Positions 1 to 7,642 of a stretch of 33,319 nucleotides of DNA are shown one piece after another. How positions within the stretch are numbered: position 1 is the first letter of the stretch; each line of letters opens with the position of its first letter. The notes below the pieces were generated by a model that saw nothing but the letters and a program-made list of their open reading frames with translations, was not told where the DNA came from and made no database searches. The translations under genes and the position numbers were made by a program. This DNA comes from Firmicutes bacterium UBA5010 (GTDB taxonomy: Bacteria > Bacillota > Clostridia > Tissierellales > Sedimentibacteraceae): the NCBI GenBank assembly GCA_002396645.1, contig DGYI01000009.1, positions 1 through 33,319 on the forward strand, written 5' to 3'.

Positions 1-13
1 AAAGAGATATTAT

Positions 14-30
14 TGTTATATATTATAACA
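14..30. repeat. Short perfect palindrome at the window edge
   Basis: TGTTATA (14-20) and TATAACA (24-30) form a 7-bp inverted repeat around three bases. It lies outside any gene I can see and could be an operator or weak terminator of a gene beyond the left edge. Its function is unknown. Confidence 0.35.
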
Positions 31-98
31 GTAAAGCTGCATAAAAACAGGTTAGCCTATGCTTATGCTTGAAAATTTTATGCACTATTTATAAAATA

Positions 99-137
99 AA
101 ACCGTATAACTGTTAATTTAACAAAGCTATACGGTTT
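99..137 (-). terminator. Hairpin terminator of the ABC exporter operon (repeat copy A)
   Basis: A 10-bp perfect stem, AAACCGTATA (99-108) with TATACGGTTT (128-137), encloses a second small stem TGTTA/TAACA (111-115, 119-123). Read leftward, the stem is followed by a T-rich stretch (TTTTATTTTAT). It starts 14 bases after the stop codon of the exporter gene, so it fits a Rho-independent terminator. The same 39-base element recurs after guaA at 6064-6102 with only four differences. Confidence 0.75.
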
Positions 138-150
138 ATATTTATTTAGA

Positions 151-1917
151 TTATTGATATTTGCTAGCTTGTAGATTAAACAAAGAAGCATACTTTCCAT
201 TTAATCTTAATAATTGTTGATGGCTTCCTAATTCTTTTACAAAGCCATCTTCCAGATAGATAATAATATCACTAAAACGACAGCTTGAAAGACGGTGAGA
301 AATGAATATAGCTAGTTTATCCTTAGTAATTGATTGGAAATGCTGATATACTTCTTCCTCGGCAATTGGGTCTAATGATGCAGTCGGTTCATCCAAAATT
401 AACAGTGATCCTTTTCCGTAGATACTTCGAGCAATAACTAATTTTTGTTCCTGTCCTTTAGAGAGAGTAACTGACTTAACATCTTCAATATCACGCACTA
501 AGTTAGTATCAACTCCGTTTGGAAATTTACACAACTCCTTAGATAATTCTGATTTTTCAATAGCTTCAGAGAATTGTTTTTCATCTGTTTGACTATCGAA
601 AATAATGTTTTCTCGGATAGAATACTTAAATGTTTTAAAATCCTGAAAAATAATAGATAATTGTTTCAGATATGAACTCTCTTCATAATATTTAATATTT
701 TTACCATTAACCAGAATCTCTCCTTCTTGGGGTTCATATAAACGCGAGAGGAGTTTTATTATTGTTGTTTTTCCACTGCCATTACGTCCTACAATGGATA
801 AGTTTTTAGTCCCATCTATCCTAAAGCTGCAATTGTTTAATACATTAGCGTCCGTCTTTGGATATCTAAATGTGACGTTTTTAAATTCAACTGAATGAAT
901 TGGTTCATTCAAAGCTTCTTTTCCAATAGATTGATTTGTAGATAACATACTATAGAATTGTTTTAACGAATCTAAATATATCAATTGCTGATTTAACATC
1001 AATATTTCCGAGAAGAATACATTCATTTGATCATTAAAACTAAGTGTTGCATTCACCAACAGAACAAAAATCGATATTTCCATCGAAGATGTGGTGACTT
1101 TATAAACCAGAAAACCATAAATAAATATCATTAGAATGACCGACAACATTTGATTTATAAGTCCTCTGTATTCTCGTGAGGCATATAATTTTTTTGTTGA
1201 CTTTACTATAAATGTGAAGAGACTTTTATACTTTTCGGCAAAGTATGGCTGCATACGATAGATTCGAACATCCTTTGCGATGGCAGAGTCACGCATCGTC
1301 CTTAGATAATAAACATATTCACTGTTTTTTCTTGCATTGCTTTTTGCTTGTTCAGCCTCATAACGAATCATTTTCTGACTGACAATGAAACTAGATACAG
1401 CCACTACAATAGCAATGACCATTAATATCGGTTCGTAAACAAGTAATATGGCCAATACACTTGCCAAAATAACAACTGATTGAAATACTATCGGAACAGA
1501 TCTAAACATATTCTGAATTGCATTTTGTGTTTTTATAGGAAACATTGCCTCTTCTTTTTTTGCAACAAATTCAGAATCCTCTACCGTAGAGAATTGAGTA
1601 GTTGTAATCCTATAACTGAGATCCTTTATTAATTCTTGAGAGAATGAGTTCTCTAATAAAGCATTTTCTTTTATGATTATTCGATTAGAAATTCGTATAA
1701 TCCACAATAAAGTTAAACCAACCATCAAGTAAGTGATAACTTGTTGCAGGTTAAAAGAGCCTGTCAAAAGGATAATAAGTATAGATGGAATGTACATTAC
1801 AAATAAGATTTCTATTGTCCTAAGTATTGCAAATAATCCTTGATATATAAAAATCTTTGGAGTTAGTGATTTAATACGTGATATAAAAAATTTGAAGGTA
1901 TTCAATTTGTTTTTCAT
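151..1917 (-). CDS. ABC exporter half-transporter (permease-ATPase), second gene of pair
   Basis: This 588-residue protein combines an N-terminal membrane domain of about six helices (residues 20-320) with a C-terminal ATPase domain (about 345-580). Visible motifs are Walker A GRNGSGKTT near residue 376, the signature LSKGQ near 484, Walker B LLILDEPTASLD near 507 with the catalytic Glu present, and the switch His in ISHRLSS. Its start codon overlaps the stop of the upstream exporter gene by four bases (ATGA), with GGAGG five bases before the ATG, so the two are translationally coupled. The pair should form a heterodimeric ABC exporter in the cytoplasmic membrane. Substrate is not evident: multidrug, peptide or lipid export are all possible. 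The signature has Lys where the usual motif has Gly (LSGGQ). Arginine codons that I read are a mixture rich in CGA/CGT. Confidence 0.9.
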   Translation of the reverse strand: MKNKLNTFKFFISRIKSLTPKIFIYQGLFAILRTIEILFVMYIPSILIILLTGSFNLQQVITYLMVGLTLLWIIRISNRIIIKENALLENSFSQELIKDLSYRITTTQFSTVEDSEFVAKKEEAMFPIKTQNAIQNMFRSVPIVFQSVVILASVLAILLVYEPILMVIAIVVAVSSFIVSQKMIRYEAEQAKSNARKNSEYVYYLRTMRDSAIAKDVRIYRMQPYFAEKYKSLFTFIVKSTKKLYASREYRGLINQMLSVILMIFIYGFLVYKVTTSSMEISIFVLLVNATLSFNDQMNVFFSEILMLNQQLIYLDSLKQFYSMLSTNQSIGKEALNEPIHSVEFKNVTFRYPKTDANVLNNCSFRIDGTKNLSIVGRNGSGKTTIIKLLSRLYEPQEGEILVNGKNIKYYEESSYLKQLSIIFQDFKTFKYSIRENIIFDSQTDEKQFSEAIEKSELSKELCKFPNGVDTNLVRDIEDVKSVTLSKGQEQKLVIARSIYGKGSLLILDEPTASLDPIAEEEVYQHFQSITKDKLAIFISHRLSSCRFSDIIIYLEDGFVKELGSHQQLLRLNGKYASLFNLQASKYQ

Positions 1918-3680
1918 AGAACCTCCTCATTTCGATAATATTTTGCCTGCATGTTAAACAGCTCTGCATAACGACCACCTTGATTCAATAGTGATTCATG
2001 TGATCCTTTTTCTAATATTGATTGACCTTCAATTAGCAGAATTTCATCACAAAACTGTGTGCTGGCTAATCGGTGCGAAACAAATAAAATTGTTTTATCA
2101 TTCATATCAGATTCTATTTGATGATAAAAATCATATTCAGCTACAGCATCTAGAGCACTTGTTGGCTCATCAAAGATATAGATCGGACGGTTAAAGGCTA
2201 TTGCTCGGGCAGTGACGAATTTCTGAGCTTGTCCGCCAGATAGCATTAATCCTTCCGAATAAAGATAGCGCGTCAAATAAACTGAATCTAAAGTATCTTT
2301 ATTAAATTGTTTATGATCTAAACCCGCTTTTGCAAATGAGCTTATCAAAGCATCATCGTCAATATCTTGTCCAAAGCTTATATTATCTCTAATCGTGAAT
2401 GGAAAGAGATTTATTTCTTGAAACACAGGTGCGAAAAGATTAAAGTAATCTTCTAGTTTATATTCATCAATATTAATTCCGTTTAATTTAATTGCTCCAA
2501 TGCTTGGCTTATAAAGCCGCAGCAGCAATTTTAACAGAGTTGTTTTGCCAACACCGTTAAGTCCGACAATTGCCAGCTTCTGCTTTGATTTAATCGTAAA
2601 ATTTAAATCCTTATAAATCCAGTGTTCAGTATCAGGATATTTAAAAGATACATTTTCAAATTCAATTATCCAATCTTCTTTTTCTTCAATAGATATACCT
2701 TGGTTAGACTGTGTAGGAATGTTTATAAAGTCAAACATATGCTTGTAATTTTCATGTTTTGATAGAAGTCTTTGAAGATTATCTGTACCCATCATTAGTG
2801 CTCTGTTTAGCTGGGAGATCAAAACACTATAGGATGCAAGTTCCCCTATACTCATTTTATTATTGAAAAATAGAACAATTAAAAATATATAGATTAAGCT
2901 GTCTCGTAGAAATTGGTAAGTATCATCTAATATGTTCGGTAGTACTCTAGTATTTTCATTTTCACGAAAGAGTTTATTCATTTTCTTATATAAAACGGAT
3001 AGTTTAGTTTGCATCCAATTTTGGAGTTGAAAAACTCGAATTTCTTTTCCGTATGCTACATCAATAGCAATATCATCCAGATACCATTCTTCTTGAAGTA
3101 GATGTATTCGATTATTAATTCGTTTATCAATTTTATTTGAGGCTCTGATTGAAAGGTATGTATAGAAAATAAACCATGCCAACACCAATATAACAATCCA
3201 TATTTCCAGCTTAAATAGTAATCCTATGGCAATCAAAAATATCCCCAGATTACCAACAAACTGTGCTAAATCAGTATAAAAGCCTTGGATTCCATCAATA
3301 GATGATACTGGTCGGGATATTTTCCAAATATTATCCTGGACACTTGGATTTTCATATACTTCGTAAGGTATTGACATATACTGTTTTGATAGTTCAAGTA
3401 AGTAATTATATCGTATTTTACTTCCAACCGGCATATAAAAAACCTTTGTCATTGATACGACAAATGCAGATAAAGCAAGTGTTAAAAACACGATTGCAAG
3501 ATATGAAAAATCAATCGATTTATTTTCAATCATATCTAATACAATTTTGGGAATCTGAATAGAATAGTAACTAAAAATACTAATGCCTGAAATGTTGAAA
3601 AAGAGATACAAAAAGTAACGCTTTTCAATATGCCATGCTGCTTTCATTAATGTTATGAAATTGCTTAATATCTGCTTCAT
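1914..3680 (-). CDS. ABC exporter half-transporter (permease-ATPase), first gene of pair
   Basis: Also 588 residues, with an N-terminal multi-helix membrane domain and a C-terminal ATPase domain (about 340-580). Walker A is GLNGVGKTT near residue 375, the signature is a canonical LSGGQ near 481, and Walker B IYIFDEPTSALD near 503 keeps the catalytic Glu; the switch His is in VSHRLAS. It is the upstream member of the leftward pair and lies 51 bases after the secreted stalk-protein gene. Both halves have intact catalytic residues, so ATPase asymmetry is not obvious apart from the altered signature of the partner. In the stretch I read, about nine of twelve Arg codons are CGA/CGT, whereas the dpp operon uses AGA almost throughout; this suggests a different origin. 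No peptidase domain or lantibiotic precursor gene is seen nearby. Confidence 0.9.
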   Translation of the reverse strand: MKQILSNFITLMKAAWHIEKRYFLYLFFNISGISIFSYYSIQIPKIVLDMIENKSIDFSYLAIVFLTLALSAFVVSMTKVFYMPVGSKIRYNYLLELSKQYMSIPYEVYENPSVQDNIWKISRPVSSIDGIQGFYTDLAQFVGNLGIFLIAIGLLFKLEIWIVILVLAWFIFYTYLSIRASNKIDKRINNRIHLLQEEWYLDDIAIDVAYGKEIRVFQLQNWMQTKLSVLYKKMNKLFRENENTRVLPNILDDTYQFLRDSLIYIFLIVLFFNNKMSIGELASYSVLISQLNRALMMGTDNLQRLLSKHENYKHMFDFINIPTQSNQGISIEEKEDWIIEFENVSFKYPDTEHWIYKDLNFTIKSKQKLAIVGLNGVGKTTLLKLLLRLYKPSIGAIKLNGINIDEYKLEDYFNLFAPVFQEINLFPFTIRDNISFGQDIDDDALISSFAKAGLDHKQFNKDTLDSVYLTRYLYSEGLMLSGGQAQKFVTARAIAFNRPIYIFDEPTSALDAVAEYDFYHQIESDMNDKTILFVSHRLASTQFCDEILLIEGQSILEKGSHESLLNQGGRYAELFNMQAKYYRNEEVL

Positions 3681-3731
3681 GTTGATCTCCTTATATGTAT
3701 GTGAGTAAGTTATTTCATCTTACGTTAAAAA

Positions 3732-4571
3732 CTATTTTTCTATTACTTTAACTACATTTATTTTATTATCTTCTACAGCGATATTTCCAAAAGGACGACC
3801 ATCAATAGTTATTTCATATTTTCCCGATGGAATATTAGAAAAATAGAATTCATTTTTTCCTACTACATTGGTAGAAAATTCTTTATTAAGATCATTTATT
3901 ATTACTGATTTTCCAAATAGTTCATCACTTGATGATATTTTACCTCTGATAGCATTGCTTGCTGTTTTGAAATATATTAATATTTCTTCACCATATAAAT
4001 CACCATTTTCCATAACTATATTATCTTTAGGTATATATAAACTGTAATATGTATTTAATTCTAATTTATTTTTTGTAACTATAAGAAAATTATCGTGTGC
4101 TGACACACCGGGCTGACATCTAACATCAACACGATTTCCTTTATAATCAATCAATACGACTTTATTATTATCCACTATCTTCTTAGTATTAGCGTTGAAA
4201 ACTACAGTTATATAATCCCACTTAAGATAGGTTCCATCTGTAAATGACCTTGGGTAACCCCCGATTATATTATATTTACCATCTGTTTTTTTCATATAAA
4301 AAGTTTCATCACTTGTTAAGTCAACTCTCTTCTGTTCACCGTTCCAATTAACTTTCATTCCATTCATTTCTGCAATTGCTTTTAATGGCACATAGCTTGT
4401 CCTATTATATATAAAATTATCTGATACGATTTGTTCATTATTTACATAAATACTTATACCATTAATCAACACTTCAATTTTTTGCAAAATAGAACTTGCA
4501 AATGCAGGTTTAATATTTAAAATTAATACTACACAAATTATAAAACTAAACATAATTTTCTTAAATTTCAT
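3732..4571 (-). CDS. Secreted protein with copper-amine-oxidase N-terminal-like (stalk) domain
   Basis: The 279-residue product begins with a signal peptide (KK followed by a hydrophobic run, likely cleavage after AFA near residue 25). Residues 30-90 resemble the copper amine oxidase N-terminal domain repeat common in secreted clostridial proteins: NGISIYVNNEQI, then NRTSYVPLKAIAEMNG and a VNWNGEQKRV strand. A middle segment (about 110-205: VVFNANTKKI, LNTYYSLYIP) looks like an SbsA-type Ig-like domain. The C-terminus (about 210-279: KYEITIDGRPFG) resembles a carboxypeptidase-regulatory-like beta domain. It has no SLH repeats or LPXTG, so its anchoring is unknown. It is leftward, upstream of the ABC exporter, and could share its transcript. 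The name reflects a structural domain only; no amine oxidase catalytic domain is present. Confidence 0.75.
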   Translation of the reverse strand: MKFKKIMFSFIICVVLILNIKPAFASSILQKIEVLINGISIYVNNEQIVSDNFIYNRTSYVPLKAIAEMNGMKVNWNGEQKRVDLTSDETFYMKKTDGKYNIIGGYPRSFTDGTYLKWDYITVVFNANTKKIVDNNKVVLIDYKGNRVDVRCQPGVSAHDNFLIVTKNKLELNTYYSLYIPKDNIVMENGDLYGEEILIYFKTASNAIRGKISSSDELFGKSVIINDLNKEFSTNVVGKNEFYFSNIPSGKYEITIDGRPFGNIAVEDNKINVVKVIEK

Positions 4572-4767
4572 TTTTATATCACTCCTTATAATATTATTGT
4601 CTTACTAAATCTATATTGTTGATATTAATTTTGAAACCTATCCATGTTTTCTTAATCACTCATTTTTTATATATTATTTCACAATTGAGTAGTATAGAAT
4701 GTAAAATTAATAAATAAATCATTCATCTTAAAGCGTTCGTCTTGAAATTATAGCATATATGTAAAAT

Positions 4768-4801
4768 ATTGTCTATTTATTTACGGAAATAAATAGACAA
4801 T
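4768..4801. repeat. 15-bp perfect inverted repeat with 4-base loop
   Basis: ATTGTCTATTTATTT (4768-4782) is the exact reverse complement of 4787-4801, separated by ACGG. It could form a hairpin in either transcript or be a binding site. It sits between two divergent genes, so a terminator role is not required by position. It has little GC and is followed by CTAAAAAAATAG on the + strand rather than a T-run. Confidence 0.6.
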
Positions 4802-4877
4802 CTAAAAAAATAGAATAACAAATACTGGAAAGTGTCTTAATTTACAGAAAAGAGTTATAGAAAATGAGCCAAACTCT

Positions 4878-4962
4878 AAGTATCAAAATATTAAAAATAT
4901 CGTACTATAGCAAACATAAATATTAGAATAAAATTAACTAAAGTTGATACTTTATGATACTT
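4878..4962. promoter_or_regulatory. Three TGATACTT sites upstream of the phage-type genes
   Basis: AAGTATCA at 4878-4885 is the reverse complement of TGATACTT, which appears directly at 4945-4952 and 4955-4962. The two direct copies begin ten bases apart, about one helical turn. They lie 45-130 bases before the first ribosome binding site of the phage-type genes, where an operator would be expected. No known regulator is assigned. Confidence 0.35.
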
Positions 4963-5006
4963 TTTATTTGATATTATATCAGTAAAATAAATCATGAGGT
5001 GAAAAA

Positions 5007-5090
5007 ATGAGAAAACAGAAAATAGTTAAGAGCATTTCTAAAAGTATAATGTTAATTCCTAAGGTGGTGATTTTATGCCGCTTATTTTAG
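5007..5090 (+). CDS. Small ORF (27 residues) coupled to the phage-type structural gene
   Basis: An AGGTG ribosome binding site (4996-5000) lies six bases before an ATG that opens a 27-codon frame ending in TAG at 5088-5090. The peptide is basic at its start (MRKQKIVKSISKS) and hydrophobic afterwards. Its last codons overlap the ATG of the next gene at 5075, whose own AAGGTGG site is inside this ORF, which suggests translational coupling. I do not recognise the peptide. It may be only a leader ORF. Confidence 0.4.
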   Translation: MRKQKIVKSISKSIMLIPKVVILCRLF

Positions 5091-5698
5091 GTAAAGACGG
5101 AGTTAACAGAGAAATAAAAGAGGGTCATTTAGGTGTTGGTGGAATTAATAAAAAGATAAACGAGGCCTATATTGGACAGGGCGGAGTTAATAAAAAGATA
5201 TACACAGGAACATTATTTGAGTTAGCTAGTGTTCCGGTAGATGGAAACATTAAACCTTTTCAGACTTCCTTATTAGCAAATAGCATTGAAGTTCAGATAT
5301 ATGCTACAGGGGCTAGATGGCGTCCTGTTATACATGAGTCGTATGGCGGCATAGATTTGGTTGTTAATTGTACCAACAATTTACAAATAGTATTTACTAA
5401 TCGTGTTGACAGTACGGAAGAGGGTACGGTGTCAGATGGAGCAGAAATCCATTTTTATGTTAATGGAATTTATAAAGACATAGCAGGTGTTGCATCACCT
5501 TATAGCACACAGCATCAATTTAAGGCTTTATTAAAATCTGATAGGATTGAATGTTATTATAGTAATGGTATGTTATCATATAACAGAACATACTCTTCTT
5601 TAGGCATTTCATCGAGACCAAGTCTTGTTAGTTATAAAGCAGCGAACTTATCCGCAGGTTATACAACAGGCAATATAACAAATTTCATCATAAAATAA
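5075..5698 (+). CDS. Phage-type structural/tail protein with N-terminal short repeats
   Basis: The 207-residue protein opens with three short repeats of about 14 residues: LGKDGVNREI, LGVGGINKKI and IGQGGVNKKI (within residues 1-43). This pattern is typical of virion-associated proteins in Firmicute siphophages. The rest (about 50-207) is a beta-rich region with motifs such as RIECYYSNGMLSY that look like a lectin/LamG-type jelly roll, suitable for binding a surface. It has no signal peptide. The flanking remnants, a small coupled ORF before it and a holin-like broken ORF after it, fit the tail-lysis boundary of a prophage. No capsid, terminase or integrase genes are present, so it is probably a relic. 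It could also be a domesticated binding protein. Confidence 0.55.
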   Translation: MPLILGKDGVNREIKEGHLGVGGINKKINEAYIGQGGVNKKIYTGTLFELASVPVDGNIKPFQTSLLANSIEVQIYATGARWRPVIHESYGGIDLVVNCTNNLQIVFTNRVDSTEEGTVSDGAEIHFYVNGIYKDIAGVASPYSTQHQFKALLKSDRIECYYSNGMLSYNRTYSSLGISSRPSLVSYKAANLSAGYTTGNITNFIIK

Positions 5699-5974
5699 TA
5701 GAATATTAAAAAAAGGATGATTATAGAACTATTATATGTGTTATTTTTATGCAAATATGATGGGGTATATGTTTTATTGGTCTAGGATTTAGATAAAAGA
5801 CATGTGTAACAAGATTGCAGCAGACGCCGAATGGAAAGGTGCAGTGTAAAACTTGATGTAATTGTTGACATAAAAGAAAATGTTGAAGTTGTTGAAACAA
5901 TTTAGGCAAGATAAAATAGAGTAACAAAAATAGAGAATAAAGGAATAAACAAATAAATGTTAAGGAGGACAATT
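5699..5974 (+). other. Gene-poor stretch, possibly decayed phage coding DNA
   Basis: Short frames interrupted by stops run between the structural protein and the holin-like remnant. One rightward frame opens at about 5721 with AAAGGATG upstream and stops after some 24 codons; later pieces (for example 5831-5908) are open but have no start. This looks more like decayed coding DNA than a regulatory region. I cannot assign a parent gene. Confidence 0.3.
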
Positions 5975-6028
5975 ATGAAAATTAATTAGGAACAAAAACT
6001 AATCTCAAAAAGTTTTGAGTTGCTTTAA
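5975..6028 (+). pseudogene. Holin-like membrane protein remnant interrupted by TAG
   Basis: A strong site, TAAGGAGG, precedes ATG at 5975. The frame reads MKIN, then TAG (5987-5989), then EQKLISKSFELL and TAA. Many Firmicute phage holin or holin-like membrane proteins begin MKINWKxKLxxxxFW, so the TAG sits exactly where the conserved Trp codon TGG would be, one base away. The frame then ends before any membrane segment. I infer a nonsense-mutated and truncated phage holin. The match is short, so a chance resemblance is possible. Confidence 0.4.
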
Positions 6029-6063
6029 TAAACTTTATTATAAATGTACTATTAATAAAAAAT

Positions 6064-6102
6064 AAACCGTATAACTGTTGTATTAACAAGGCTATACGGT
6101 TT
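6064..6102 (-). terminator. Hairpin terminator of guaA (repeat copy B)
   Basis: AAACCGTATA (6064-6073) pairs with TATACGGTTT (6093-6102), and TGTT/AACA forms an inner stem. Read leftward it is followed by ATTTTTTATTAA. It starts eight bases after the guaA stop codon. It is identical to the element at 99-137 at 35 of 39 positions. Confidence 0.8.
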
Positions 6103-6109
6103 CATTGTA

Positions 6110-7642
6110 TTATTCCCACTCGATAGTCGAAGGTGGCTTGGAAGTGATATCATAAACTATCCTATTTACATTATCCACTTCATTTACTATTCTGTTTGAT
6201 ACCTTTTCAAGTACCTCATATGGGATTCTTGCCCAGTCTGAGGTCATTCCGTCTGAGGAGTTAACCGCTCTTAGCGCTACCGTATGAGAATAAGTTCTGT
6301 AGTCACCCATAACTCCAACACTTTTTACATTTGGCAGGCAGGCGAAATATTGCCATATGCTTTTTTGAAGACCGGCTTTTTTTATTTCGTCTCTGAATAT
6401 ATAATCTGCTTCTCTTATTATGTGAAGCTTATCCTCTGTGATTTCACCTAAACACCTGATTGCAAGTCCCGGACCCGGAAATGGCTGCCTTTCAACTAAA
6501 TCCTCAGGTATTCCAAGCTCTCTGCCCACTTGACGAACTTCATCTTTAAATAATTGTCTTAATGGCTCCAATAGTTCAAAATCAACATCCTCAGGAAGTC
6601 CTCCTACATTATGATGCGATTTTATAGTTGCCGCGGTTGCTGTTCCGCTTTCTACAACGTCAGGGTAGATAGTTCCCTGAACAAGATATTCTATATTTCC
6701 GAATTCGGATTTAAGCTTTTCTTTTTCTTCTTCAAATACTCTTATGAATTCCTCACCGATAATCTTTCTCTTTTGCTCAGGCTCTGTAACACCTGCTAAT
6801 TTTCCTAAAAATCTTTCGCCTGCGTTAACTCTTATCAGGTTCATATCAAATTGCTCTTTAAATATCTGTTCAACCTGATCTCCCTCGTCTTTTCTTAGCA
6901 AGCCATGGTCAACAAATACACAAACAAGATTTTTACCTATAGCCTTGTGAACCAATACTGCTGCAACTGATGAATCAACTCCGCCCGATAACGCACATAA
7001 AGCCTTTTTATCTCCGACTGTTTGCTTGATTTTTTCAACTGTTTCTATTGCGAAACTTCCCATATTCCAGTCTGATTTTAAGTTGCATACATTAAACAGG
7101 AAGTTTTGTAAAATTTCTCTGCCTTTTTCAGAATGTTCAACCTCCGGATGGAATTGAACTGCATAAATTTTCTTTTCATCATTTTGCATTGCACATATAG
7201 GACAAGTTTCAGATGATGCCGTTATTTTAAAGCCTTGCGGTTTTTCCTCTATATAATCTGTGTGGCTCATCCATACTAAAGAGTCTTGTGGTATATCCTT
7301 GAATAAACCCGCATTTTCACTCGTTTGAAGCTTAATGCGTCCGTATTCTCTGTTGTCCGCTCTTGTTACCTTACCGCCGAATGTCTGAGCGATTAATTGA
7401 CCTCCATAGCATATTCCCAGCACCGGAATGCCCAATTCAAATATTTCCTTGCTTATAGAAGGGGAATTATCTTCATATACGCTTGCCGGACCGCCTGAAA
7501 GAATTATTCCTGTCGGATTTTTTTCTTTTATTTGATTTATTGTGTATGTATAGGGTACAATTTCACAATAAATATTAGCTTCACGAACTCTTCTGGCTAT
7601 CAACTGGCTATATTGTGCGCCAAAGTCGACTATAATTATCAT
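6110..7642 (-). CDS. guaA: GMP synthase (glutamine-hydrolysing)
   Basis: This 510-residue enzyme aminates XMP to GMP with ATP and glutamine in purine synthesis. The N-terminal class I amidotransferase has the nucleophile Cys78 in GICYGGQL and the His165/Glu167 pair in QFHPEVEH. The synthetase domain carries the PP-loop SGGVDSS at 219-225. The C-terminal dimerisation domain ends with the characteristic RIVYDITSKPPSTIEWE. Length is normal for the family. The ATG is preceded by AAAGGAG about ten bases upstream. It is a single-gene leftward unit with its own terminator. No purine riboswitch is visible in its leader. The 3' end of guaA is a known integration hotspot for islands in other bacteria, which is relevant to the phage relic and repeat beside it. 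Confidence 0.98.
   Translation of the reverse strand: MIIIVDFGAQYSQLIARRVREANIYCEIVPYTYTINQIKEKNPTGIILSGGPASVYEDNSPSISKEIFELGIPVLGICYGGQLIAQTFGGKVTRADNREYGRIKLQTSENAGLFKDIPQDSLVWMSHTDYIEEKPQGFKITASSETCPICAMQNDEKKIYAVQFHPEVEHSEKGREILQNFLFNVCNLKSDWNMGSFAIETVEKIKQTVGDKKALCALSGGVDSSVAAVLVHKAIGKNLVCVFVDHGLLRKDEGDQVEQIFKEQFDMNLIRVNAGERFLGKLAGVTEPEQKRKIIGEEFIRVFEEEKEKLKSEFGNIEYLVQGTIYPDVVESGTATAATIKSHHNVGGLPEDVDFELLEPLRQLFKDEVRQVGRELGIPEDLVERQPFPGPGLAIRCLGEITEDKLHIIREADYIFRDEIKKAGLQKSIWQYFACLPNVKSVGVMGDYRTYSHTVALRAVNSSDGMTSDWARIPYEVLEKVSNRIVNEVDNVNRIVYDITSKPPSTIEWE

Larger units (their letters stand above)
4572..5006. other. Intergenic region between divergent genes, rich in symmetric motifs
   Basis: No convincing gene is seen in these 435 bases. 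They hold the leftward promoter area of the stalk-protein gene, a 15-bp perfect inverted repeat (4768-4801) and three copies of the octamer TGATACTT (inverted at 4878-4885, direct at 4945-4952 and 4955-4962). A TTGATA at 4944 and a TATTAT at 4972 are too far apart (22 bases) for a standard promoter, so I do not call one. Confidence 0.5.

Noticed and set aside
1991..2194. Rightward short frames inside the ABC exporter genes and similar frames inside other genes
   Set aside because: They lack ribosome binding sites, overlap intact conserved genes on the opposite strand, and show no recognisable protein features.
151..3680. Lantibiotic or bacteriocin export cluster
   Set aside because: There is no peptidase domain in either exporter half, no small precursor gene with a leader, and no modification enzyme nearby. 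The stalk protein does not look like one.
4944..4977. Standard promoter TTGATA...TATTAT before the phage-type genes
   Set aside because: The spacer is 22 bases, too long for a sigma-A promoter.
138..6063. Intact prophage or integrative element at guaA
   Set aside because: No integrase, repressor, terminase or capsid gene is present. Only the repeat pair, one structural gene and decayed fragments remain, so I report it as a relic only.
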